Assembly (NCBI RefSeq): GCF_035917575.1
Contig: NZ_CP109090.1
Location: 5,580,001-5,644,000 of the forward strand
Reading direction: 5' to 3'
DNA: 64,000 nt
From: Streptomyces sp. NBC_01788
Lineage (GTDB): Bacteria > Actinomycetota > Actinomycetes > Streptomycetales > Streptomycetaceae
A program made the position numbers and the translations under genes. The notes beneath the pieces are model-generated. The model saw only the letters and a list, made by a program, of their open reading frames with translations. It had not been told where the DNA came from and did no database searches. Positions within the stretch are counted from its first letter, which is position 1; every line of letters begins with the position of its first letter. Positions 55,333-63,481 of the stretch are shown piece by piece.

Positions 55333-57051
55333 TCAGGGAAGCAGCGGCAGTGCGGCGAGGTCGGCGACCACCAGGGTCAGCGGTACGAACAGGGCCAGCA
55401 GGGCGCCGCAGCGCAGGAGGGCGGCCGAGCGCAGCATCGTGGCCGGCGCGCCGAGCCGCCGCAGCGCCGCGGTGGTGTCGGCACGGGACTGCCTTGCCTC
55501 GACGGCGGCGATCAGGAGGGTGGTCAGGGCGCAGCCGGTGACGAGCACCGTGCCCAGTGCCGTCAGCGGGCCGAGCGGCCGGGCGGTGCCGTCGTAGGCC
55601 GCGATCATGGCGTACGTCCCCGACGCCACCGCGCAGACCACGCCCAGCGGGCGGCCGACGCGGCCCGCCTCCGTCATCAGGACGCGTCCGGCCAGGAGCC
55701 GCAGGGCTCCCGGGCGCGCGGCCTGGAGCACACGGCCGCACAGGTGGGTGAGGCCGGGGCCGGCCAGGGCGAGGCCGAGGGCGGTCATCAGCCAGCCGAC
55801 GAGCACCGTGGCGGAGTCGGCCGCAAGCCCGCCGGGCAGGGTCGGTCCCGGGGCGGCCGCGGAGTCGGCGGACTGTCCGGCGTACGCCTCCACGGCCAGC
55901 CCGGCGGCGAGCACGGCGATGCCCCAGGGGAGCCCGGCGGGCGCCTGCCGCGGGGCCGGTGGCCGGTGGGGATCGGAGCCGTCACGCACGCCTTCGCCCC
56001 CGCGGGCGCCGGACGCCCCGGCCGGCTCCGCCCCGGCCAGGCCGGCTTCGGTCAGGTCGGCTTCGGTCAGGTCGGCTTCGGTCAGGTCGGCCCCGGTCAG
56101 GCCGGCCCTGGTCGGGTCGGTCTCGGTCCGGTCGGTCTCGGCCAGGTAGGTCCCGTTCACGTCCGCGCCGGTCAGGCCGTGCCTGCTCGGGTCGGTCCGG
56201 GCGGGGTAGGTTCCGGTCGGGTCGATCCGGGTCCGGTCGGTCCCCGTCAGATCGGTCCCGGTCGGGTCGGGGCCGGTCAGGCCACTCCGGGGCAGGTCAG
56301 CGGTCAGGTCCGTACCCGTCAGGTCCGCCCCGGTCAGGTCTTCCCCGGTAGGGCCGTCCCCGGTTCGCATCGTGCTGACGGCCGTGTTCCGGGGCCGGGT
56401 CGCGCAGGCCGTCGCCGAGCCGCCCCGGCGCGTGGCGGTGCCGTCGCCGAGCCGGGCGCCGAAGCGGCCGTACGCACCGAACGTCTCCGGCGTGCCGGTG
56501 CGGCGGTACGCGCCGAAGCGGCCGTACCGCCGGTCCGGAGGCCGGGGCGCCGAGGGCCGCGCCTCGCGGGGGTACAGCACCAGCGCGACCGCCACGGAGG
56601 TGAGGACGGGGACGACGGCCAGCAGGGTCAGCACCGCCGGCACCGGCAGCGGCTCCCCGGCCGCGAGGAACGCCTGCGCCGCGCCGACGCCTCGCAGGGA
56701 CATGAAGACCAGCAGCGCGAGCAGCGAGCCGAGCCCGCAGGCCAGGGCGGTGGTGGCCGCCGAGACGGCCATCAGCCGGCCCTGGCCGAGGCCGAGCGCC
56801 GAGAGACCGGGACGGGGACGGGTCCCCGGGTCGGTACGGGCCACCGCGACCGCGAGGTACAGCGTCGCGGCCAGGGGCAGCACGCACCAGGACAGCCGCA
56901 GCGCGGCCGCGGCCGCGTGCTCCGGGTGGCCGAGCGCGTAGCCGAGGCTGGACAGCAGCAGGAAGCCCGTGCCCGCCGACGCCGCGGCGACCGTCAGACG
57001 GCGCAGGTGGACGCCCGGGCGGGCGACGCGGATCAGACGGAGAGCGAGCAC
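55333..57051 (-). CDS. ABC transporter permease with pentapeptide-repeat insert
   Basis: 572 aa from the GTG that overlaps the ATPase stop by 19 bp. N-terminal membrane helices (VAAASAGTGFLLLSSLGYALG, LSWCVLPLAATLYLAVAVA, AVSAATTALACGLGSLLALLVFMSL, VLTLLAVVPVLTSVAVALVLY) and a second set of helices after residue 370, ending ALLALFVPLTLVVADLAALPLLP. Residues about 228-339 are some 20 five-residue units (GADLT, EADLT, EADLT, GTDLT), coded by 15-bp repeats. Substrate unknown. The segment is probably cytoplasmic or external linker. Confidence 0.8.
   Translation of the reverse strand: MLALRLIRVARPGVHLRRLTVAAASAGTGFLLLSSLGYALGHPEHAAAAALRLSWCVLPLAATLYLAVAVARTDPGTRPRPGLSALGLGQGRLMAVSAATTALACGLGSLLALLVFMSLRGVGAAQAFLAAGEPLPVPAVLTLLAVVPVLTSVAVALVLYPREARPSAPRPPDRRYGRFGAYRRTGTPETFGAYGRFGARLGDGTATRRGGSATACATRPRNTAVSTMRTGDGPTGEDLTGADLTGTDLTADLPRSGLTGPDPTGTDLTGTDRTRIDPTGTYPARTDPSRHGLTGADVNGTYLAETDRTETDPTRAGLTGADLTEADLTEADLTEAGLAGAEPAGASGARGGEGVRDGSDPHRPPAPRQAPAGLPWGIAVLAAGLAVEAYAGQSADSAAAPGPTLPGGLAADSATVLVGWLMTALGLALAGPGLTHLCGRVLQAARPGALRLLAGRVLMTEAGRVGRPLGVVCAVASGTYAMIAAYDGTARPLGPLTALGTVLVTGCALTTLLIAAVEARQSRADTTAALRRLGAPATMLRSAALLRCGALLALFVPLTLVVADLAALPLLP
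56034..56367. repeat. 15-bp tandem repeats within the permease gene
   Basis: About 22 copies with 15-bp period, the sharpest being CGGCTTCGGTCAGGT at 56040-56090; units become degenerate to the right. They code for pentapeptides of the A(D/N)LxX type. Confidence 0.9.
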
Positions 57052-57776
57052 GCGGCCCGGCCTTCCGCCGTGTCGCCGACCGGGGGCAGGTGCACGGTCC
57101 TCACACACCGCCCGTCGAGCACCGGCACCGTCCGGTCGGCGAGGGCCGCGGTCGCGGGGTCGTGCGTGGCGAGGACGACCGTGATGCCGTGCGAGCGCGC
57201 CGCGGTGGTGAGCGTGCGCAGCACATGGGCGCGGTCGGCGCGGTGCAGCGGGGCCGTCGGCTCGTCGGCGAACAGCACCGTGGGGAAGGGGGCGAGCGCG
57301 CGGGCGATGCAGACGCGCTGGCGTTCGGCCTGGCGCAGCCGGTGCGGGCGCATCCGCGCCAGGTCGCCGACGTCGAGGCGCTCCAGCCACTCCAGGGCGG
57401 CCGCCTTGGCCCGCCGCCGGCTGGTGCCCCGAAGCATCAGGGGCAGGGCCGTGTTCTCCCAGACGTTCAGCTCCGGTACGAGCACCGGCGCGGGGTCGAC
57501 CCAGCCGAACCGGTCCCTGCGCAGCCGTTCACGGGCCAGCGGGCCGAGGCTGTGCAGGGGGACGCTGTTGAACCAGACCTCGCCGCGCCGCACCCGCGTC
57601 ATGCCGGACAGGCACCGCAGCAGGGTGGTCTTGCCGCTGCCGCTCGGCCCGCTCACGGCGAGGATCTCGCCCTGCGCCACACCGAGGGAGACGCCGCCGA
57701 GAGCGGGCGAGCCGTCGTCGTGGGTGTAGTGCAGGGCCCGCGCCCAGAGCACCTCGTTCTCGGGTGGGACGTCCAT
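57033..57776 (-). CDS. ABC transporter ATP-binding protein with altered motifs
   Basis: 247 aa. Walker A GPSGSGKTTLL and the H-loop histidine ATHDP are normal, and Walker B is VLFADEPT. The signature is RLRQAERQRVCIARAL instead of LSGGQ. The Q-loop reads FGWVDPAPVL, lacking the usual glutamine. The D-loop is APLHRAD rather than GALD. The protein otherwise follows the MacB/LolD pattern. Paired with the overlapping permease. ATP hydrolysis may be impaired or work asymmetrically. Confidence 0.85.
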   Translation of the reverse strand: MDVPPENEVLWARALHYTHDDGSPALGGVSLGVAQGEILAVSGPSGSGKTTLLRCLSGMTRVRRGEVWFNSVPLHSLGPLARERLRRDRFGWVDPAPVLVPELNVWENTALPLMLRGTSRRRAKAAALEWLERLDVGDLARMRPHRLRQAERQRVCIARALAPFPTVLFADEPTAPLHRADRAHVLRTLTTAARSHGITVVLATHDPATAALADRTVPVLDGRCVRTVHLPPVGDTAEGRAACSLSV

Positions 57777-58032
57777 GGGCGTACACCTCGGTTCTCATCG
57801 GGAATGCCGTGCCGTGTCCCCCGTACGGGCGAACGAGTTCGAAGACCTCGGGTCACGGAGCCGGTCCGACGCAGAGTGACGCGTCAACAGCACGCTAGGC
57901 AGCCCCTGTCAGGAGCCCGGACAGCACACGGCCCCGGGCCGCCGTTTCTCACTCGAACGGTCGGCACCGGGGCCGGTGATGATCAGCTGATCGCAGGTGT
58001 GCGCCTTTCGCGCGGCGGCCGGGCCGCCGCGG

Positions 58033-59412
58033 TCACAGCTTGGTCCACGCCTCCGTCAGGGTCGCGCGCAGGATCTGCTCGATCTCGTCGAAGGTCTCCT
58101 GGTTGGAGATCAGCGGCGGGGCGAGCTGGATGACCGGGTCGCCGCGGTCGTCGGCACGGCAGTACAGACCGTTGTCGAACAGCGCCTTGGAGAGGAAGCC
58201 GTACAGGACCCGCTCGGTCTCTTCCTCGTTGAAGGACTCCTTGGTGTGCTTGTCCTTCACCAGCTCGATGCCGTAGAAGAAGCCGTTGCCGCGGACGTCG
58301 CCGACGATCGGCAGGTCGTGCAGCTTCTGCAGGGTGGAGAGGAAGGCGCCCTCGTTGTCCAGCACGTGCTGGTTGAGGCCCTCGCGCTCGAACAGGTCGA
58401 GGTTGGCCAGGCCCACCGCGGCGGAGACCGGGTGGCCGCCGAAGGTGTAGCCGTGCAGGAAGGTGTTGTCGCCCTTGTAGAACGGCTCGGCCAGGCGGTC
58501 GGAGATGATGCACGCGCCGATCGGGGAGTAGCCCGAGGTCATGCCCTTGGCGCAGGTGATCATGTCCGGGACGTAGCCGAACTTGTCACAGGCGAACGTG
58601 GTGCCCAGGCGGCCGAAGGCGCAGATGACCTCGTCGGAGACGAGCAGCACGTCGTACTGGTCGCAGATCTCGCGCACGCGCTGGAAGTATCCGGGCGGCG
58701 GCGGGAAGCAGCCGCCGGCGTTCTGCACCGGCTCCAGGAAGACCGCGGCGACCGTGTCCGGGCCCTCGAAGAGGATCTGCTGCTCGATCTGGTCGGCGGC
58801 CCAGCGGCCGAAGGCCTCCGGGTCGTCGCCGAAGAGCGGGGCGCGGTAGATGTTGGTGTTCGGCACCTTGTGCGCGCCCGGAACCAGCGGCTCGAACGGC
58901 GCCTTCAGGGCCGGCAGGCCGGTGATGGACAGGGCGCCCTGCGGGGTGCCGTGGTAGGCGACCGCGCGGGATATGACCTTGTACTTGGTGGGCTTGCCGG
59001 TCAGCTTGAAGTACTGCTTGGCGAGCTTCCAGGCGGTCTCGACCGCCTCGCCGCCGCCGGTGGTGAAGAAGACCTTGTTCAGGTCGCCCGGGGCGTGGTC
59101 CGCCAGACGCTCGGCCAGCTCGACGGCCTTGGGGTGGGCGTAGGACCAGACGGGGAAGAACGCCAGCTCCTGCGCCTGCTTGGACGCGGCCTCGGCCAGC
59201 TCCGTGCGGCCGTGACCGGCCTGGACCACGAACAGACCCGCGAGACCGTCGAGGTAGCGCCTGCCCTTGTCGTCGTAGATGTAGGTGCCCTCGCCGCGCA
59301 CGATCGTCGGCACGGGGGCGTTCTCGTACGAGGACATGCGGGTGAAGTGCATCCACAGGTGATCGTACGCGGTACGGCTGAGGTCCTTGCTCACGGTTAT
59401 CGGGTTCCCCAC
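58033..59412 (-). CDS. Class III aminotransferase (polyamine/GABA type)
   Basis: 459 aa from the ATG at 59412, overlapping the AsnC gene by 16 bp; GTG at 59394 is possible. PLP enzyme: GGGEAVETAWKLAKQY, AYHGTPQGALS, FLEPVQNAGG, SDEVICAFGRLGTTFACDKFG and the lysine segment TCAKGMTSGYSPIGA. Close to putrescine- or omega-amino-acid:pyruvate transaminases. Neighbours (aldehyde dehydrogenase, polyamine-binding protein) favour a polyamine-derived amine as substrate. Confidence 0.92.
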   Translation of the reverse strand: MGNPITVSKDLSRTAYDHLWMHFTRMSSYENAPVPTIVRGEGTYIYDDKGRRYLDGLAGLFVVQAGHGRTELAEAASKQAQELAFFPVWSYAHPKAVELAERLADHAPGDLNKVFFTTGGGEAVETAWKLAKQYFKLTGKPTKYKVISRAVAYHGTPQGALSITGLPALKAPFEPLVPGAHKVPNTNIYRAPLFGDDPEAFGRWAADQIEQQILFEGPDTVAAVFLEPVQNAGGCFPPPPGYFQRVREICDQYDVLLVSDEVICAFGRLGTTFACDKFGYVPDMITCAKGMTSGYSPIGACIISDRLAEPFYKGDNTFLHGYTFGGHPVSAAVGLANLDLFEREGLNQHVLDNEGAFLSTLQKLHDLPIVGDVRGNGFFYGIELVKDKHTKESFNEEETERVLYGFLSKALFDNGLYCRADDRGDPVIQLAPPLISNQETFDEIEQILRATLTEAWTKL

Positions 59413-59906
59413 ATGTAGGTCTGCTTCTTGAGCTTGAGGTAGACGAAGCTCTCGGTGGAGCGCACGCCGGGCAGCGCCCGGATGCGTTTGTTGATGACGT
59501 CCAGCAGCTGGTCGTCGTCCTCGCAGACGATCTCGGCGAGGATGTCGAACGAGCCCGCGGTCATCACCACGTACTCGACTTCCGACATGCCGGTCAGAGC
59601 GTCGGCCACGGACTCCGTGTCGCCCTCGACGTTGATCCCGACCATCGCCTGCCGGCGGAAGCCAACGGTGAGCGGGTCGGTCACGGCGACGATCTGCATC
59701 ACGCCCTGGTCGAGCAGCTTCTGGACGCGCTGGCGCACGGCGGCCTCGGACAGGCCGACGGCCTTGCCGATGGCGGCGTACGGACGGCGGCCGTCCTCCT
59801 GCAACTGCTCGATGATGGCGAGGGAGACGGTGTCCAGGTTCGGGCTGCTGCCGTTCCTGGACTCGCGGGAGTCCCTCTGCTCTGCGCTTCGACTGGGCAC
59901 GACCAT
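59397..59906 (-). CDS. Lrp/AsnC-family transcriptional regulator
   Basis: 169 aa from the ATG giving MVVPSRSAEQRDSRESRNGSSPNLDTVSLAI. Helix-turn-helix (IIEQLQEDGRRPYAAIGKAVGLSEAAVRQRVQKLLDQGVMQIVAV) then the RAM effector domain (AMVGINVEGDTESVADALTGMSEVEYVVMTAGSFDILAEIVCEDDDQLLDVI). Co-transcribed with the aminotransferase and divergent from the aldehyde dehydrogenase; likely to control both. Confidence 0.93.
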   Translation of the reverse strand: MVVPSRSAEQRDSRESRNGSSPNLDTVSLAIIEQLQEDGRRPYAAIGKAVGLSEAAVRQRVQKLLDQGVMQIVAVTDPLTVGFRRQAMVGINVEGDTESVADALTGMSEVEYVVMTAGSFDILAEIVCEDDDQLLDVINKRIRALPGVRSTESFVYLKLKKQTYMWGTR

Positions 59907-60010
59907 ACTCTGCACGACGTATCGACAGTTCCGCAAGGCCGGGGCGATGAAATTCGTTGTTTGCGACACCGAGAGGTGCGGATTTCGCAGAACTCGCGCC
60001 GACAGGGGTG

Positions 60011-60038
60011 TTGAAAACGTGGCACTGCGGACTAGGGT
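60011..60038 (+). promoter_or_regulatory. Aldehyde dehydrogenase promoter
   Basis: -35 TTGAAA (60011-60016), 16-bp spacer, -10 TAGGGT (60033-60038), giving a leader of about 45 nt with AGGAGG before the GTG. It lies in the divergent region facing the AsnC gene. Confidence 0.65.
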
Positions 60039-60087
60039 GGGTGCCTCAGCGATGGGACATCTTGAACAGGACCAGGAGGGCCGGGCA

Positions 60088-61536
60088 GTGAGCACCGAGC
60101 TGGGACGGCTGCGCAAGCTCCGTAACTACATCGACGGCGAGTTCCGCGACGCCGCCGACGGACGGACCACCGAGGTGGTCAACCCCGCGACCGGCGACGC
60201 GTACGCGACCGCGCCGCTCTCCGGGCAGGCGGACGTCGACGCCGCCATGGCCGCCGCCGCCGCGGCCTTCCCGGGCTGGCGCGACACCACCCCGGCCGAG
60301 CGCCAGAAGGCTCTGCTGAAGATCGCGGACGCCTTCGAGGAGCGCGCCGAGGAACTGATCGCGGCCGAGGTGGAGAACACGGGCAAGCCCATCGGGCTGA
60401 CCCGCTCCGAGGAGATCCCGCCGATGGTCGACCAGATCCGCTTCTTCGCGGGTGCGGCGCGGATGCTCGAGGGCCGCTCGGCCGGCGAGTACATGGACGG
60501 GATGACCTCGATCGTCCGCCGCGAGCCGATCGGCGTCTGCGCGCAGGTCGCGCCGTGGAACTACCCGATGATGATGGCCGTGTGGAAGTTCGCCCCGGCG
60601 CTCGCCGCGGGCAACACGGTGGTGCTGAAGCCGTCGGACACCACCCCCGCCTCCACGGTCCTGATCGCCGACATCATCGGTTCGGTCCTGCCCAAGGGCG
60701 TCTTCAACGTCATCTGCGGCGACCGCGACACCGGCCGTCTGATGGTGGAGCACCCGACCCCGGCGATGGCCTCCATCACCGGCTCCGTGCGCGCCGGCAT
60801 GTCGGTCGCCGAGTCGGCCTCCAAGGACCTCAAGCGGGTCCACCTGGAGCTGGGCGGCAAGGCCCCGGTCGTGGTCTTCGAGGACACCGACATCGACAAG
60901 GCCGTCGAGGACATCTCGGTCGCCGGCTTCTTCAACGCCGGCCAGGACTGCACGGCCGCCACCCGCGTCCTCGTGCACGAGTCCATCCACGACGCCTTCG
61001 TCTCCGCGCTCGCCAAGGCCGCGGCCGAGACGAAGACCGGGCAGCCGGACGACGAGGACGTCCTGTTCGGCCCGCTCAACAACCCCAACCAGCTCAAGCA
61101 GGTGGCCGGCTTCATCGAGCGGCTGCCCGCCCACGCCAAGGTCGAGGCCGGCGGCCACCAGGTCGGCGACAAGGGCTACTTCTACGCCCCGACCGTCGTC
61201 TCGGGCCTGAAGCAGGACGACGAGATCATCCAGAGGGAGGTCTTCGGCCCGGTCATCACCGTGCAGTCCTTCTCGGACGAGGACCAGGCCGTGGAGTGGG
61301 CCAACGGCGTCGAGTACGCGCTGGCCTCCTCGGTGTGGACCAAGGACCACTCCCGCGCCATGCGGATGTCCAAGAGGCTCGACTTCGGCTGCGTGTGGAT
61401 CAACACCCACATCCCGCTGGTCGCCGAGATGCCGCACGGCGGCTTCAAGAAGTCCGGCTACGGCAAGGACCTGTCGGCGTACGGCTTCGAGGACTACACG
61501 CGGATCAAGCACGTCATGACGTCGCTCGACGCGTGA
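60088..61536 (+). CDS. Aldehyde dehydrogenase (gamma-aminobutyraldehyde type)
   Basis: 482 aa from the GTG behind AGGAGG; an ATG at 60052 is in frame. NAD(P)-dependent oxidation of an aldehyde to an acid. APWNYPMMMAVWKFAPALAAGNTVVLKPSD, the catalytic glutamate HLELGGKAPV, the catalytic cysteine FNAGQDCTAATR, and EVFGPVITVQSF. The HIPLVAEMPHGGFKKSGYGKDLS end matches gamma-aminobutyraldehyde/PatD-like dehydrogenases. Product of the aminotransferase is the likely substrate. Confidence 0.93.
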   Translation: MSTELGRLRKLRNYIDGEFRDAADGRTTEVVNPATGDAYATAPLSGQADVDAAMAAAAAAFPGWRDTTPAERQKALLKIADAFEERAEELIAAEVENTGKPIGLTRSEEIPPMVDQIRFFAGAARMLEGRSAGEYMDGMTSIVRREPIGVCAQVAPWNYPMMMAVWKFAPALAAGNTVVLKPSDTTPASTVLIADIIGSVLPKGVFNVICGDRDTGRLMVEHPTPAMASITGSVRAGMSVAESASKDLKRVHLELGGKAPVVVFEDTDIDKAVEDISVAGFFNAGQDCTAATRVLVHESIHDAFVSALAKAAAETKTGQPDDEDVLFGPLNNPNQLKQVAGFIERLPAHAKVEAGGHQVGDKGYFYAPTVVSGLKQDDEIIQREVFGPVITVQSFSDEDQAVEWANGVEYALASSVWTKDHSRAMRMSKRLDFGCVWINTHIPLVAEMPHGGFKKSGYGKDLSAYGFEDYTRIKHVMTSLDA

Positions 61537-61562
61537 CACGCCGGCCGGGCGGTTCGCCCGCT

Positions 61563-61600
61563 CGCGGCCCCGGACGGAGGACGGACCGTCCGGGGCCGCG
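61563..61600 (+). terminator. Terminator of the aldehyde dehydrogenase
   Basis: A perfect 15-bp stem (61563-61577 with 61586-61600) with an 8-nt loop. Confidence 0.9.
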
Positions 61601-61724
61601 GTGTGTCCGGGGCAGGAAGCCCGAGGTGCGGCCGGGCGTTGATCGACAAGGTGTCGGATCCCTCCCGGCGTGCTCGACGCTGCGTCGATTGTCCGGCCGC
61701 GGACACGGACGGCATCCTTGGCCG

Positions 61725-62915
61725 GTGCCCAAGACTCCGAAGACGCCCCCGCTCTCCCGCCGGTCCCTGCTGCGCGCCCTGGGCGGCACGGCCGCGCTCG
61801 GTGCGCTCGCCGGCTGCGGGGTGCCCGCCGCCTACGTCCAGCCCGGTGACCGCGCCATCCCGGACGCCTCCGCCACCGATCACCGGCTGAACTGGGCGAA
61901 CTGGCCGCTCTACATCGACACCGACGACAAGCACCCGAACAGGCGGCCCACTCTGGAGGCCTTCGAGAAGCGCACGGGCATCGCCGTCGACTACGTCGAG
62001 GAGATCAACGACAACGACGAGTTCTTCGGCAAGATCAGCCCGTCGCTGATGAACCATCAGGATCCGGGCCGCGATCTCGTCGTGATCAGCGACTGGCTGT
62101 GCGCGCGGTTCGTCCGGCTGGGCTGGGTGCAGGAGATGGACCGTGCCCGTCAGCCGCAGGTGGCCAAGTACCTCGACCCGTTGCTGCGCGACCCCGCCTT
62201 CGACCCGGGCCGCAAGTTCACGATGCCGTACCAGTCGGGCATCACCGGCATCGCCTACAACCGCCGCAAGCTCGGCCGCGAGATCCGCCAGGTCTCCGAC
62301 CTGTGGGCGGGCGACCTCAAGGGCCGCGTCACGCTGCTGTCCGGCCTGGACGAGGCGTTCGCCCTGCTGATGCAGGCCAACGGCGTGGACATCACCAAGT
62401 GGAGGACCCGCGACTTCGACAAGGTCTGCGACCAGGTGGAGCGGCAGGTCCACACGGGCCAGATCCGCCGCTTCACCGGCAACGACTACACCAAGGACCT
62501 GGTCAGCGGGGACGTCCTGGCCTGCCAGGCCTATTCGGGCGACGTGATCCAGCTCCAGGCCGACAACCCCGACATCCGCTTCGTCGTGCCCGAGGAGGGC
62601 GCCGAACTGTGGTCGGACTCCTGGATGATCCCCAACCGGGCCGGCCACAAGGCCAACGCGGAACGCCTGATCGACTACTACTACGACCCCGAGGTGGCCG
62701 CGGAACTCGCCACCTGGGTCAACTACGTCTGCCCCGTCCCTGCGGCCCAGGGCGTGCTCGCCGACTCCAAGGACAAGGACACCGCCGAACTCGCCGAGAA
62801 CCCGCTGATCTTCCCCGACGCGACCATGCGCAAGCGCCTCGCCATCGCCCGCGACATGTCCTCCGAGGAACGCGTGGACTTCGCCAAGCGCTGGAACGCC
62901 ATCGTCGGCCTGTAG
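61725..62915 (+). CDS. Polyamine-binding lipoprotein (PotD/PotF-like), Tat-type
   Basis: 396 aa, GTG start. Twin-arginine lipoprotein signal: SRRSLLRALGGTAALGALAGC, combining RR with lipobox LAGC. The mature part has RLNWANWPLYIDTD, FEKRTGIAVDYVEEINDNDEFFGKI, MPYQSGITGIAYNRRKLG and SGDVLACQAYSGDVIQLQ, typical of spermidine/putrescine-binding proteins. The permease and ATPase are not downstream; they must lie elsewhere or be missing. Confidence 0.9.
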   Translation: MPKTPKTPPLSRRSLLRALGGTAALGALAGCGVPAAYVQPGDRAIPDASATDHRLNWANWPLYIDTDDKHPNRRPTLEAFEKRTGIAVDYVEEINDNDEFFGKISPSLMNHQDPGRDLVVISDWLCARFVRLGWVQEMDRARQPQVAKYLDPLLRDPAFDPGRKFTMPYQSGITGIAYNRRKLGREIRQVSDLWAGDLKGRVTLLSGLDEAFALLMQANGVDITKWRTRDFDKVCDQVERQVHTGQIRRFTGNDYTKDLVSGDVLACQAYSGDVIQLQADNPDIRFVVPEEGAELWSDSWMIPNRAGHKANAERLIDYYYDPEVAAELATWVNYVCPVPAAQGVLADSKDKDTAELAENPLIFPDATMRKRLAIARDMSSEERVDFAKRWNAIVGL

Positions 62916-62928
62916 CAGACTCACCTGC

Positions 62929-63481
62929 GTGACACACACGCCGAGCGACCAACAGGTGGGCCCCGCCGTCACGTTCGGGCTGCTGGCGGCCTGGGCCCTG
63001 CACGACGCGGAGGAGTTGGCCACCGTGCGGCGGTCGTTGCGACGCCATGTACCGGTGCTGCGGGAGCGGTTCCCCCAGGTGCCGGAGGCGGTGTGGCGGC
63101 GGCTCGAATCCGTGGACACACGGGAATTCGCGGTGGCCGTGGGGCTGGTGGGCACGCTGGTCGCCGCCGCGTCCGCCGCGGGCCGGGCGAACCGGCGGGC
63201 GTTCCGCCGTGTACCAGACGACGCTGAACGCCTTCGGGCTGCACGGCCTGGTCCACCTGGTCCAGGCCGCGGCGGTGCGCGGTCACACCCCCGGGTCCGC
63301 GACCTCGCCCGTCGTGGTCGTCCCCTTCACCCTCTGGGCCCGCGCCCGCCTGCGCCGCGCCGGCGTCCTGCGCCCCACGCGCCCCCGGGACCTGGCCCTC
63401 GGCCTGGCCCTCGCGGGCGGGGCCGCGCAGGCCTCGCACGCGGCGGCCCACCGGCTGCTGGGCCGACGATCCGCTACCTGA
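62929..63481 (+). pseudogene. HXXEE-domain protein, frameshifted
   Basis: The first frame reads MTHTPSDQQVGPAVTFGLLAAWALHDAEELATVRR (motif HDAEE) up to about residue 88. After GRAN the good continuation, SAVYQTTLNAFGLHGLVHLVQAAAVRGHTPG...LGLALAGGAAQASHAAAHRLLG, lies in the +1 frame and stops at 63481. One extra A in the GCGAACC at 63187-63193 explains the break. HXXEE proteins are small membrane proteins of unknown function. Could also be a sequencing error. CAGACT lies 7 nt before the GTG: possibly leaderless. Confidence 0.75.
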
